A stretch of DNA of 63,486 bases from Saprospiraceae bacterium (GTDB lineage: Bacteria > Bacteroidota > Bacteroidia > Chitinophagales > Saprospiraceae): NCBI GenBank assembly GCA_022448945.1, contig JAKVCV010000001.1:157305-220790 (forward strand), in the 5' to 3' direction. The position numbers were made by a program, and so were the translations under genes. Below are positions 38,291 through 47,638 of the stretch, in pieces (positions within the stretch are counted from its first letter, which is position 1; every line of letters begins with the position of its first letter). The notes under the pieces were generated by a model that worked only from the letters and a program-made list of their open reading frames with translations, made no database searches and had not been told where the DNA came from.

Positions 38291-40024
38291 ATGAAAACCT
38301 ATGATGTCTTATTAATTTTATTACTACTTCCATTTATGTCTTTCGGTCAGGCATATTTTGTAAATTCAGGAGCCCGAATCAATATTTCAAGCGGGACACA
38401 ATTTAATGCTGTTAATTCAAATTTTCACAACTTGAATACTACTGACGATATTGTAAATGATGGAGATATTACAATTTCTGATGGAGACCTTTTAAATAAT
38501 GGTGGTATAACTGGGAATGTTAAATTGTCTGGAGCAGGTGTAGCAAATACTACCTTAGGTTCTCTGGAGAACCTTGAAGTTGATGTTACTTCATCTGTAA
38601 CCAACACAGGGTCTGGAAGTATTAGCAGATATTTAAAATTAACTAATGGCAACTTAGATGCTAATGGTCAGCAAATAACTTTACTTGCAGATGCTAACCA
38701 AACATGTTTGGTACATAATGTTAATGGGACATCTTCGGGAGATTTTATTGTCGAACAATTTATCACTGATGGTCCATACTCAAATTTATTCTATTCTTCT
38801 CCTACAGCAAATTCAACAATTGCAGATATTGCTGATGATTGTAATGTTACTTTGACAGGTAATGCTAATTCATTTTGGTATGACGAATCAACTGCTTCAT
38901 GGGTTGCACCTACTTCACTTGCTTATCCATTAACACCAGGGAAAGGCTTTTATCAATACACTTGGATTCATCCATGGGGTAAAGTTTTTGATTTTACTGG
39001 ATCGTTGAATAATGGAGCTATAAGTGCACCAATTAGCAATAATCCTGCTGGCGGTGGATGGAATATAGTCGGCAACCCATATCCTTCGCCTATTGACTTG
39101 AATGCTGTATATGACTCAGGTAATAATCCACCTGTTACATATCGTTATAGCAGCGGTGGATATTTTGCATATAATGCTGTAGTCGGGCTTAGTTCAAATG
39201 TGAATTTTGGAAATATAGTGCCATTAATGCAGGGGTTTTGGGTACATGAAGGAAACGGTTCAGTTATTGATCCTACTTTTGGTCCAATGGATTTTAGGAA
39301 TGATATGCGTGTAACGGATCCAAATACTACTCCGGATGAAGTTGCAAAAAGTGCTTTTCCTATCTTTCGCTTAGCATTAGAAAGTGAGTCAGACATCGTC
39401 AATTCTGTTGTTTATTTTCACAATGATGCAACTGAAGAATATGATTACCAATATGATGCATTTTATCTTCATGGAGATAAGCCTATCCAGTTTGCCACTA
39501 AAACAACTGACAAAGAGTTAAGTATAAATGCAATGCCTAATGTAGATTTGTCTAGTATAACCATTCCATTATATACTGAAATATCAGTAATTGGTAATTA
39601 TTCAATATCATTAACAGAATTTACTGATTTCCCTTCAGGCAGTAAGCTTTTATTACAGGATTTATTATTGTCAACTTCTCATGACCTTACAAAAGGTGAG
39701 TACACATATTTAGGAAATCCAGTAGAAGGTAATGATAGGTTTGTTATAACACTGTTATCAAATACTGTAAATACTGATTTGGTAGAAGATAATAATCTAT
39801 TTGATGTATATAAATGTGGAGAAGGTTTATGTCTTTCTCTACCAAAAGCATTAAATGATAATCAAGGTCTAAGGATATATAATGTGTTAGGCCAAGATAT
39901 TTATACTTCTATTCTTCAAAAAGGAGAGCAGTTTTTCAACTTAAATAATGTAAATTTACCAGAAGGAAATGTATATTTTGTTGATGTTGAAGGTTATGCT
40001 AAGGCTAGCAAAATTGTATGGTAA
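38291..40024 (+). CDS. T9SS-secreted protein of unknown function
   Basis: 577 residues. The signal peptide ends MSFGQ. The next 150 residues are Asn/Gly/Ser/Thr-rich beta repeats (for example ITGNVKLSGAGV and TNGNLDANGQQITLLADA), suggestive of a right-handed beta-helix or adhesin-like stalk. A middle part contains GGGWNIVGNPYPSPID, a stretch common in large Bacteroidota surface proteins. It ends in a type A sorting region (GLRIYNVLGQDIYTS to KIVW). No enzyme motif is seen. It has its own terminator at 40144 and its own long upstream region, so it is monocistronic. It is probably a surface-displayed or released structural or adhesive protein. Confidence 0.8.
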   Translation: MKTYDVLLILLLLPFMSFGQAYFVNSGARINISSGTQFNAVNSNFHNLNTTDDIVNDGDITISDGDLLNNGGITGNVKLSGAGVANTTLGSLENLEVDVTSSVTNTGSGSISRYLKLTNGNLDANGQQITLLADANQTCLVHNVNGTSSGDFIVEQFITDGPYSNLFYSSPTANSTIADIADDCNVTLTGNANSFWYDESTASWVAPTSLAYPLTPGKGFYQYTWIHPWGKVFDFTGSLNNGAISAPISNNPAGGGWNIVGNPYPSPIDLNAVYDSGNNPPVTYRYSSGGYFAYNAVVGLSSNVNFGNIVPLMQGFWVHEGNGSVIDPTFGPMDFRNDMRVTDPNTTPDEVAKSAFPIFRLALESESDIVNSVVYFHNDATEEYDYQYDAFYLHGDKPIQFATKTTDKELSINAMPNVDLSSITIPLYTEISVIGNYSISLTEFTDFPSGSKLLLQDLLLSTSHDLTKGEYTYLGNPVEGNDRFVITLLSNTVNTDLVEDNNLFDVYKCGEGLCLSLPKALNDNQGLRIYNVLGQDIYTSILQKGEQFFNLNNVNLPEGNVYFVDVEGYAKASKIVW

Positions 40025-40143
40025 TAAATTTTTTTTCTTGTGTGAGCCAAGAAGCAATGATATTCAATAATTGAATTTTATAAAATATGAAGGTCATTTC
40101 TTGATAACATAAGTAAGAACTCGAATTATAAAGAAATAATAAG

Positions 40144-40187
40144 TAAAGCCAGAAGACATTATAATGTATCTACTGGCTTTATTTTTT
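40144..40187 (+). terminator. Intrinsic terminator after the T9SS protein gene
   Basis: TAAAGCCAG and CTGGCTTTA form a 9-bp outer stem over a 20-nt partly paired loop, with TTTTTT directly after. It lies 120 bp past the stop codon. Confidence 0.8.
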
Positions 40188-40402
40188 GATATTATATATA
40201 AATATCCATGTAATTAATAGGAGGTAGTCATTTTTTTACTATTTGTAAATAAAATGTTCTTTCCATTTTAACTACTGATAGAACTTTGCTTTATGTTCAA
40301 TTCGTTAATTGAATAATTTTATTTCAGTTAAAAAATCGATAGAGGTAAATATTTTTAAGTTCATTTTTGGAAAACTCTTTATGAAAAGATAAACTCAAGT
40401 TG

Positions 40403-40410
40403 TATCTTCG
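40403..40410 (+). promoter_or_regulatory. -7 box-like TATCTTCG
   Basis: It differs from TATCTTTG by one base and lies 47 bp upstream of the start codon at 40458. No TTG at the normal -33 distance is visible. Confidence 0.3.
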
Positions 40411-40457
40411 TGGTCGTTTTTGTAGGGTACACTTTGGCTTTTTTATATTTAAAATAG

Positions 40458-41480
40458 ATGTCAATAAAATTGATGGATTTACAAGGCAATAAAAATAGGA
40501 TAATTGGGGAAAGGGTAGGAAGTCAATATGGTCCTTTATTGATCATTTTTTCGCAAATTCATGGTAATGAACCTGCTGGTAATAAAGCCGTCAATGAATT
40601 ATTTAATGCAATTGATGAAGAATACATTAAAAACCCAGAATTTGAGTTCTGTGGTAGAATTGTTGCTTTGCACGGTAACATGGAAGCCATTCAGAAAGGA
40701 GTTCGATTTATTGATAAAGATTTAAATAGAAGTTGGTTGCCTAAGGAAATTGAACGAATTATTAAATGTGATGACCCCAATAATTTAGATTCAGAGGATA
40801 TTGAAATCAAGGAGAATCTTGAAATCATCAATTATTATATACAATTATATGACCCACCAAGAGTTGTTGTTCTTGATCTCCACACTACAACTGCACATGG
40901 TGGTATATTTACAATTCCTGCTCCAAATGAAGAGGCACGCAGAATAGGTCTGGCAATGAAAGCTCCTGTTTTACATGGGTTTTTAGAGGGTTTAAACGGG
41001 ACTACCCTTCATTATTTCTGTGATGATAATTTTGAAGTGGAGATGACATCTGTTTGTTTTGAAGCTGGACAACATCAAAGCTCAGACTCTTACAAACATG
41101 CTGTTTCCGCAATTATTAATTGTTTTAAGTCGATAGGAGGGTTTTATGACAAAGATATTGAGAGCAAGCATGATGAACTTCTTCTTGAACGCTCTAAAGG
41201 ATTACCCCTTGAAGCAAATTTGATATATGTCCACCCTGTTCAGCCCGGCGATAATTTTAAAATGGTCACCACAAAAATATATAAGAATTTTGATCTTGTA
41301 CACAATGGTGAAGTTCTTGCAACGGATATCAATGGGGATGTGAAAGCACCATGTTCAGGATTAATTTTAATGCCTTTATATCAAGAACAAGGTGAAGATG
41401 GCTTTTTTATTATTCAACCTTTGGTTCAAAGATTTATTAATAATGAAAAGCAATCTTCAGTCATTTCAGGAATAATATAA
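40458..41480 (+). CDS. Succinylglutamate desuccinylase/aspartoacylase family zinc hydrolase
   Basis: 340 residues, a cytoplasmic M14-like zinc carboxypeptidase fold. The metal site is complete: H35 and E38 in HGNEPAG and H142 in DLHTTTAHGG. DLNRSW (about 88-93) gives the substrate-binding Asn-Arg. Family members remove acyl groups from N-acylated amino acids (succinylglutamate, N-acetylaspartate). The C-terminal third is the usual beta domain. No arginine-succinyl-transferase genes are nearby, so AstE itself is not supported and the substrate stays open. It is monocistronic and converges with the fibrinogen-like gene across 13 bp. Confidence 0.9.
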   Translation: MSIKLMDLQGNKNRIIGERVGSQYGPLLIIFSQIHGNEPAGNKAVNELFNAIDEEYIKNPEFEFCGRIVALHGNMEAIQKGVRFIDKDLNRSWLPKEIERIIKCDDPNNLDSEDIEIKENLEIINYYIQLYDPPRVVVLDLHTTTAHGGIFTIPAPNEEARRIGLAMKAPVLHGFLEGLNGTTLHYFCDDNFEVEMTSVCFEAGQHQSSDSYKHAVSAIINCFKSIGGFYDKDIESKHDELLLERSKGLPLEANLIYVHPVQPGDNFKMVTTKIYKNFDLVHNGEVLATDINGDVKAPCSGLILMPLYQEQGEDGFFIIQPLVQRFINNEKQSSVISGII

Positions 41481-41493
41481 AATAATAAGTTTC

Positions 41494-42519
41494 TTATCGA
41501 ATTCCTATTGTAAATAGTCTGTCGTTCCCATTGTTTGGTATTTGATGAGAGTCCCAGCCGTATCCTTGCGTATCATCCCACCATCCTCTGTGGCCAAATC
41601 CCCAGCTAACTCTGTTGCATTTGCCATTCATACAGTCTGTAGTGATTATATATCCTCCAGAATGATTTATGTTATTTCCAATTCCTCCAGGTTGATTGTT
41701 TCTCCAATTACCATTGAACGGAATTTCATTAGGAGTGTTTAAATAAACTCCTAGGTGTTTGGCATTCCACCTATTGTCTAAAGTGCCATTCCAGTATAGT
41801 GAATAGTTTCCAGGGGACCAACTAGAATTCCAACTATAGGAATTTGTACCTGCTGTTTCAGATTTTAACTCGTTGTGTGATATACCTTCAACTTTTATAA
41901 ATGCAGGAGAAGCATTTGGATGATGACTACGTAACATAACTTCATCAAGACTTACAAGACTAGAAGCAAGGTTGTTTGATGAAAAGACATGAGACCATTC
42001 GCCTGACCCAGGCGTACCTGAGTCTGTGTCCCAAAGATTTGGATTGCTACTTTGGAATATAATAGTCCAGCCTCCACCATCAGTTGTCATATCGCAGTAA
42101 CATTCAAATGCTGTCCCACTATTAGTTGGATCAATCCAATATAGTCCATCTGCGGAAGATGATACCGTATTTTTAATAGCTAAACATGATGATCCTGGAT
42201 TAGATACAGAGCCTAAAGGATTTGTAGGGGTAGGAGATGAGCCTATTTTTTGCCATCCATTGAAATAGAAATAAAATCCATTATCGTTATCTGTTTGATA
42301 GATTAATAATCCAGAAGCAGGGTTGTTGATATTATTTTTTTCACTTTCAAGCATACGTGGAATCAAAAATCCTTTATCTGTTGATTGTATATCTAAGATA
42401 GCGCTTTGATCGGATAAGTTACCATTTTCGTTTATACTTACACCATCTTGATTTTGTCCCAATAAAGAAAATGAAGATATTAATATAAGTGTAATAATAA
42501 ATAATTTGGGCATTGTCAT
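41494..42519 (-). CDS. Secreted protein with C-terminal fibrinogen-like domain
   Basis: 341 residues. The signal peptide ends LLGQ. Residues about 25-92 form a small module ([12 protein letters not shown], then KGFLIPRM and [16 protein letters not shown]) found in many Bacteroidota surface proteins and some tail fibres. After a Pro/Ser linker, residues about 108-341 look like a fibrinogen-related/ficolin-type domain. It opens with SCLAIKN, then [24 protein letters not shown], and ends in a [11 protein letters not shown] segment. Such domains bind acetylated sugars or glycans. There is no T9SS tail, so export to the surface would be by signal peptide and another route. It is monocistronic. Confidence 0.8.
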   Translation of the reverse strand: MTMPKLFIITLILISSFSLLGQNQDGVSINENGNLSDQSAILDIQSTDKGFLIPRMLESEKNNINNPASGLLIYQTDNDNGFYFYFNGWQKIGSSPTPTNPLGSVSNPGSSCLAIKNTVSSSADGLYWIDPTNSGTAFECYCDMTTDGGGWTIIFQSSNPNLWDTDSGTPGSGEWSHVFSSNNLASSLVSLDEVMLRSHHPNASPAFIKVEGISHNELKSETAGTNSYSWNSSWSPGNYSLYWNGTLDNRWNAKHLGVYLNTPNEIPFNGNWRNNQPGGIGNNINHSGGYIITTDCMNGKCNRVSWGFGHRGWWDDTQGYGWDSHQIPNNGNDRLFTIGIR

Positions 42520-42635
42520 TTAGTTTTTAGTTGAGTAATATTAAAACAATGTATTTACTGTTAGTATAAACAACAACTAGTCCAAATTTAAAACACTGAA
42601 AATCAATTAATTAAATATATTTTTTTGATTGCAAC

Positions 42636-42652
42636 TTTCCATTTTATGGAAA
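42636..42652. promoter_or_regulatory. 7-3-7 inverted repeat upstream of the fibrinogen-like gene
   Basis: TTTCCAT and ATGGAAA flank TTT, 117 bp upstream of the start at 42519. Its centre resembles the CCAAAATATGG motif seen upstream of trmD, but without the same sequence. Confidence 0.25.
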
Positions 42653-42681
42653 AAGAAAAATTTTACAACAGAAAAGATCGG

Positions 42682-42723
42682 CTTGAAACTATATATATAA
42701 GCTTATATATATCTAGTTTCAAG
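42682..42723. repeat. Large AT-rich dyad downstream of pdhA
   Basis: CTTGAAACT and AGTTTCAAG enclose a 22-bp AT palindrome centred on AAGCTT, with a 2-nt bulge. The whole could form a cruciform or an mRNA-end hairpin. No T-run follows on either strand, so it is not a standard terminator, although its place 70 bp past the pdhA stop suggests a 3'-end role. Confidence 0.5.
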
Positions 42724-42792
42724 TGAAACAGAAAATATATGAGGTGATTTATAAGGGTATTTATTAATGAAGAAAAGTATTTTTATGGCTTT

Positions 42793-43803
42793 TTAATCCA
42801 TAATAAAAGGATAATCTGTTTGTTCGTAATTGTCAGTATAGAGTTCTTTTGTTGGGGGGTATTCAGATTCCTCGGCAAATTGAACAGCATCGTCTATCTC
42901 TTGTTTAACTTTTGCTTTGATTTCATCAATCTGCTTTTTTGTTGCCATTTTCTTTGAAACCAATTTACCTTCAATAATTCCAATTGGATCTTTTTCTTTA
43001 TATGCACGCTCTTCATCTTTTGTTCTGTATTTTGCAGGATCGGACATGGAATGTCCTTTGTAGCGATACGTACGAATTTCAAGAAACATTGGTCCATTAC
43101 CTGATCGTACGTGTTTAGCAGCTGCTTCAATTTCCTGATGGACTACTTCTACATCCATACCATCAATTTGTTTACTGGGCATATTAAATCCATGTCCTAA
43201 TTTATAGATGTCTGTTACATTTGAAGTCCTTTCTACTGAAGTTCCCATTGCATAGAAATTATTTTCACAGATAAATACAACAGGTAACTTCCAGGTCATT
43301 GCCATATTAAAAGTTTCGTGTAATATACCCTGACGACATGCACCATCGCCAAATAAACAGAATGTAACACTTGATTTATTCTGATATTTGTCAGCAAAAG
43401 CAATTCCAGCCCCAATGCCAATCTGTCCACCTACAATACCATGTCCACCGTAGAAACGGTGTTCATCAGAAAAGAAATGCATAGAACCTCCTTTCCCTTT
43501 TACATTACCAGTATATTTACCATATAACTCTGCCATAGCAGAATTAGTATCTATACCTTTTGCCATTGCGGCACCATGTTGACGATAGGCTGTTATCCAA
43601 GCATCATCGGGACGTGTTGCTGTTTTCATTCCAGCATAAACAGCCTCCTGGCCAATACATAAGTGTAAAAAACCTCTGATTTTTTTTTGGAAATACATCA
43701 TATTGGCGCGCTCCTCAAATTTGCGAATACGCAACATTAATTCGTACCATTCCAAGTACATTTTTTTTGTAAATGTTTTCGGTTTTGTTTTTGTTTTAGC
43801 CAT
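42793..43803 (-). CDS. pdhA: Pyruvate dehydrogenase E1 component, alpha subunit
   Basis: 336 residues. Thiamine-diphosphate enzyme subunit that decarboxylates pyruvate and passes the acetyl group to E2 lipoyl domains. The TPP motif runs from GDGACRQG to CENN (about 30 residues apart). The phosphorylation-loop region reads YKGHSMSDPAKYR. The N-terminal HLCIGQEAVYAG and the RQHGAAMAKG segment are standard. The beta subunit and E2 are not adjacent, which is common in Bacteroidota where the genes are scattered. Branched-chain E1 alpha is an alternative, but the length and motif spacing favour pdhA. Confidence 0.92.
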   Translation of the reverse strand: MAKTKTKPKTFTKKMYLEWYELMLRIRKFEERANMMYFQKKIRGFLHLCIGQEAVYAGMKTATRPDDAWITAYRQHGAAMAKGIDTNSAMAELYGKYTGNVKGKGGSMHFFSDEHRFYGGHGIVGGQIGIGAGIAFADKYQNKSSVTFCLFGDGACRQGILHETFNMAMTWKLPVVFICENNFYAMGTSVERTSNVTDIYKLGHGFNMPSKQIDGMDVEVVHQEIEAAAKHVRSGNGPMFLEIRTYRYKGHSMSDPAKYRTKDEERAYKEKDPIGIIEGKLVSKKMATKKQIDEIKAKVKQEIDDAVQFAEESEYPPTKELYTDNYEQTDYPFIMD

Positions 43804-43964
43804 ATCAGTAAAAAAATTTAGTTGATATCTAATTATACATAAGTTGGAGTAAAATGAAATTACACGCTTATAGCGCTAAGATAAGTTTTATTTTTTATAA
43901 TTCCTTAATCTTTGAATGTGTCAATTTCAAAAGATTAAGATGAAGCAAGAAAACGAAAAAAATA

Positions 43965-44624
43965 TCAAATTAACATTTCTGGTACCTCGCCATCTGGAAT
44001 TACAAGTTTTCCATCTGTTTTTTCTTTAATTTCTTCCACACTAACACCTGGGGCACGTTCTAAAAGATGAAAGGCGCCATCTTTAATTTCTAAGACCGCC
44101 AAATCAGTAACAACTTTTTTGATACAGTCAACTCCTGTTAATGGTAAAGTACATGATTTTAAGAGTTTGGATTGACCTTTACGATTAGTGTGCATCATAG
44201 CTACAATAATATTTTCGGCAGCAGCAACCAAATCCATAGCCCCACCCATACCTTTGACCATTTTGCCAGGGATTTTCCAGTTAGCAATGTCACCATTTTC
44301 AGCAACTTCCATTGCACCTAAAACCGTCATATCAATATGACTGCCACGAATCATTTCAAAACTTTGCGCAGAGCTGAATAAAGAAGCGCCTGGTAAAGTG
44401 GTTACAGTTTGTTTCCCAGCATTTATAAGATCTGCATCAACATTTTCTTCGGTCGGGAATGGCCCCATACCTAGCAGGCCGTTTTCGGATTGTAAAAAGA
44501 CTTGCATTCCTTTGGGGATATAATTCGCTACCAAAGTCGGAATGCCTATACCTAGATTAACATAGTAGCCGTCTTTGAGTTCCTGAGCAATTCGTTTTGC
44601 AATACTTTTTTTGTCTAAAGCCAT
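43965..44624 (-). CDS. scoB: 3-oxoacid CoA-transferase subunit B
   Basis: 219 residues. Transfers CoA between succinate and acetoacetate (or acetate and a 3-oxoacid). The active-site glutamate is in [10 protein letters not shown] near residue 47. [10 protein letters not shown] at the N-terminus and [11 protein letters not shown] in the middle are typical. It follows scoA by 67 bp on the same strand, forming the alpha2beta2 enzyme. The pair serves ketone-body or butanoate use, or branched-chain amino-acid breakdown. Confidence 0.92.
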   Translation of the reverse strand: MALDKKSIAKRIAQELKDGYYVNLGIGIPTLVANYIPKGMQVFLQSENGLLGMGPFPTEENVDADLINAGKQTVTTLPGASLFSSAQSFEMIRGSHIDMTVLGAMEVAENGDIANWKIPGKMVKGMGGAMDLVAAAENIIVAMMHTNRKGQSKLLKSCTLPLTGVDCIKKVVTDLAVLEIKDGAFHLLERAPGVSVEEIKEKTDGKLVIPDGEVPEMLI

Positions 44625-44691
44625 TTTTATTTAATTAAAAAAGTTGAAAGTCTGAATTTTTTTGTTCGTTATTCATAATTATTAAATTCTA

Positions 44692-45387
44692 TCAGTTCGT
44701 AAGCACAGTTCGTTGTTCTATGCGTTTTTCGTAATTAACACCTTTAAATATCCTCTGAACATATATCCCTGGTACTTTTATTGCATCGGGGAGTAAATCT
44801 CCTGGTTCAACAAGTTCTTCAACTTCTGCAATAGTAATTTTTCCAGCTCTTGCCATCATTGGATTGAAATTTTGTGCAGTACCTTTAAAAACTAAATTGC
44901 CATATTTGTCACCTTTCCAAGCTTTTACAAGTGCAAAATCTGCATGTAGAGCAGTTTCCATAATATAGGGGCGTCCATTAAAATGTTTAACTTCTTTTCC
45001 TTTAGCGATTTCGGTTCCATAACCTGTAGCAGTATAAAATGCTGGAATTCCAGCACCTCCCGCACGTATGCGTTCTGCAAGCGTTCCTTGAGGAATCAGA
45101 TCTACTTCAAGTTCTCCACTAAGTAATTGTCTTTCAAATTCTGCATTTTCACCAACATAGGAAGACATCATTTTTTTTACCTGACGCTGTTCGAGCATTA
45201 GACCAATTCCAAAGCCATCAACACCTGCATTGTTGGAAATACAGGTCAATCCCTTGATCTGTGCTTTTACTAAAGCAGCGATACAATTTTCAGGGATACC
45301 ACAAAGGCCAAAGCCTCCCAACATCAGGGTCATATTATCGATAATTCCTTTAATGGCTTCATCTGCGTTAGCAACTATTTTATTCAT
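44692..45387 (-). CDS. scoA: 3-oxoacid CoA-transferase subunit A
   Basis: 231 residues. The alpha subunit has the CoA-binding [10 protein letters not shown] near residues 24-33, [12 protein letters not shown], and the [17 protein letters not shown]-like segment ([20 protein letters not shown]). It is the first gene of the scoA-scoB pair. A hairpin with a T-run lies about 85 bp upstream in the presumed leader (45471-45503), which could make expression conditional. The substrate acid is not shown by sequence; succinyl-CoA:acetoacetate transferase is the usual role in this phylum. Confidence 0.92.
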   Translation of the reverse strand: MNKIVANADEAIKGIIDNMTLMLGGFGLCGIPENCIAALVKAQIKGLTCISNNAGVDGFGIGLMLEQRQVKKMMSSYVGENAEFERQLLSGELEVDLIPQGTLAERIRAGGAGIPAFYTATGYGTEIAKGKEVKHFNGRPYIMETALHADFALVKAWKGDKYGNLVFKGTAQNFNPMMARAGKITIAEVEELVEPGDLLPDAIKVPGIYVQRIFKGVNYEKRIEQRTVLTN

Positions 45388-45470
45388 TTTTTATTTGTTT
45401 TTTTACGATTTTTCATTCACTACCTTGTTTTTCATTTTCCGAGATGCTAAGCTAAAGGTTTTTTTTTAAT

Positions 45471-45503
45471 AAAAAAAGAGATTGCCTTTTTGAGAATCTC
45501 TTT
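45471..45503 (-). terminator. Terminator-like hairpin in the presumed scoA leader
   Basis: AAAGAGATT and AATCTCTTT pair around an 11-nt loop. On the - strand a T-rich run follows. No - strand gene lies upstream within reach, so it may be a leader attenuator for scoAB or the end of a short RNA. Confidence 0.5.
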
Positions 45504-45637
45504 ATAATTATTATCAGAATTTTTTCTTGTTATATTGTGGCAAAATTTATGGTGATTGGTTGGACATTGTTTTAAAAAGTATTATATTATGTTGAAGCCT
45601 TTTATATAAAGTTATATTAAAAATGATATGATTTATC

Positions 45638-46153
45638 ATGAAAAACAATAAAATAAAAGAAGGAATAGATGGAGAATACTTATTCTCAGATGAAGAATTA
45701 GAACAAGATTTAACAGAGGAACAATTGAATGAAAAAGGACTCAAAATCACTCATAGCTGGTTATATAAACTTTTTATCAAATCAGCATACCGTTTGTTGC
45801 AAAAACCATTGATTGTATTCCGAATATTAAAAAAAGCTATAGCTAGAATACAAAAATACGATTCTGTTCAAGCGTTTGCTTTGGATGCAAAAGATCGTTT
45901 ACAAGTATTAATACGGATGATCAGAGCCTATATAGGAAATGAATATACTCAAATATCTAAAACAAATGCTGTGCTGAGTTTGGCAGCTATTCTATATTTT
46001 TTATCTCCAATTGATCTAATTCCAGATTTCCTAGCATTAGGCTTATTGGATGATATGGCAATCCTAACCTGGGTGTATCTTAATTTTCAAAGAGAGATTG
46101 AAGGTTTTTTGGAATGGGAGGATGAAAATATGTTGCGTATTGAGATAAAATAG
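45638..46153 (+). CDS. YkvA family protein (DUF1232)
   Basis: 171 residues. The diagnostic segment is in the second half: AAILYFLSPIDLIPDF followed by LGLLDDMAILTWVY, a membrane-inserting helix pair. The N-terminal 60 residues are acidic and basic without a recognisable domain. Function is unknown; related proteins are small membrane or membrane-associated proteins. It starts its own transcription unit, divergent from scoA, and is followed 60 bp later by the arylsulfotransferase-like gene, perhaps in the same unit. Confidence 0.85.
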   Translation: MKNNKIKEGIDGEYLFSDEELEQDLTEEQLNEKGLKITHSWLYKLFIKSAYRLLQKPLIVFRILKKAIARIQKYDSVQAFALDAKDRLQVLIRMIRAYIGNEYTQISKTNAVLSLAAILYFLSPIDLIPDFLALGLLDDMAILTWVYLNFQREIEGFLEWEDENMLRIEIK

Positions 46154-46213
46154 AATAATTTATCATATTTTATTAGTGATGGTTGAATTTATAAAAACTA
46201 AATATCAAGTATA

Positions 46214-47566
46214 ATGATAAGATTACTAATTCTTTTGTTTTGCTCACCAGTATCTTTGTTTTCACAGCCTGTAACTTTTAATATTACAGTTAATACAAGT
46301 GATACATGGCACGGAAATCTCTTCTTTAAAAGAGGAGGGACACCTCAAAAACCAGTCAAGATTGTTGATACAACTGGCACAGAAATTTTTTCTCAAAATT
46401 GGGGTCCGAAAGGAGGAGATTTTAAGGTTAACTATAACAATAAACTATCATATTTTGATAGGTCTAGTAAAGGCTGGTTTATTATGGATTCTTTACAGAA
46501 TGAAGTAGATTCAGTTTATTGCCAGAATGGCTATATTGCTGATAATCATGATTTTTTAGCATTGGCTAATGGTAACTATGTGCTTTTTGCGTATGATGAA
46601 CAGCCATATGCAATGGATACTGTTGTGCCAGGTGGCGACCCAAATGCTACTATAGAAGGTTTAATAATTCAAGAGTTAGATTCAAATCATAATTTAATTT
46701 TTGAATGGAAAAGCTGGGATCACTTTCATATAACAGATAACACTTACCTGAGTCCCTGGACAAATTCAAATTTGCCATTTATACATGCAAATGCTATTGA
46801 TATAGATTTTGATGGACATTTTTTACTTTCATCCAGAGCATTAGATGAAATAACTAAGATCCATCGTACAACTGGTAATATTATTTGGAGATGGGGAGGT
46901 TCTCAGAATGAATTCGTATTTGTTAATGATTATCCTTTTACACATCAACATACAATAAGAAGTTTAGGTGCAAATCGATATCTTTTGTTTGACAATGGAA
47001 ATTACAGTGCGCAATATACAGGTACAGGTAATATATCTAGAGCTGTTGAATATGTGTTGGATACTAATTTGATGGAAGCTACTAAAGTATGGGAGTTTGT
47101 GCATCCTGATTCTCTGTATACGCCTTCAATAGGTGGAGTCCAAAGATTGCCAAATGGAAATACGCTTATCAATTTTGGAAACCTTCAATGGTTAAATAAA
47201 GGATCAGTTGTTACAGAGGTGGATACCAATAATCAAATAGTATTTCAATTAGAGTATAATGATGGTGCAACTTTGTATCGTGCGCAAAAATTTGATTGGT
47301 TTTTTTATACACCTTCAAATTCTAGTTGGGACTGCGTGGCTGGTTCATGTGTTGATTCAGGTACAGGAATGGGTTTATATACAGACTCTCTTCAGTGTGT
47401 TCTAAATTGTCAAACAACAGCTATTACCAATGTAAAAGATCCAACTACAGTTAGATTAATTAAAATTACTGATATTTTAGGTAGAGAAACATTGCCGACA
47501 AAAAACATCCCACTTTTCTATTTTTATAGTGACGGTACTGTTACCAGGAGAATGATAGTGCACTGA
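46214..47566 (+). CDS. T9SS-secreted arylsulfotransferase-like protein
   Basis: 450 residues. The signal peptide ends LFSQ. The body (about 90-375) is a beta-propeller of the ASST family: NDHFLALANGNYVLF-type blades, HANAIDIDFDGHFLLSSR, IIWRWGG, THQHTIRSLG and GGVQRLPNGNTLINF. The two histidines in HQHT and the HANAID histidine are candidates for the sulfate-transfer histidine. Then a short Cys motif (WDCVAGSCVDSGTGMG, with C and C further on) leads to a type A T9SS end (ITNVKDPT to MIVH) that is shorter than usual. ASST enzymes move sulfate between phenols; in Bacteroidota many such proteins are untested, so activity is not certain. Confidence 0.82.
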   Translation: MIRLLILLFCSPVSLFSQPVTFNITVNTSDTWHGNLFFKRGGTPQKPVKIVDTTGTEIFSQNWGPKGGDFKVNYNNKLSYFDRSSKGWFIMDSLQNEVDSVYCQNGYIADNHDFLALANGNYVLFAYDEQPYAMDTVVPGGDPNATIEGLIIQELDSNHNLIFEWKSWDHFHITDNTYLSPWTNSNLPFIHANAIDIDFDGHFLLSSRALDEITKIHRTTGNIIWRWGGSQNEFVFVNDYPFTHQHTIRSLGANRYLLFDNGNYSAQYTGTGNISRAVEYVLDTNLMEATKVWEFVHPDSLYTPSIGGVQRLPNGNTLINFGNLQWLNKGSVVTEVDTNNQIVFQLEYNDGATLYRAQKFDWFFYTPSNSSWDCVAGSCVDSGTGMGLYTDSLQCVLNCQTTAITNVKDPTTVRLIKITDILGRETLPTKNIPLFYFYSDGTVTRRMIVH

Positions 47567-47638
47567 TGAATCTTATTCTATTATTACCTTTTCCCTTTCA
47601 AAAAAGGAACTCTAATTGAATTTAAATTTATACTTTTT

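Larger units (their letters stand above)
40025..40457. other. 433-bp intergenic region
   Basis: It holds the terminator of the preceding gene (40144-40187) and a possible -7 box (40403-40410). No coding potential or RNA gene is seen in the rest. Confidence 0.5.
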
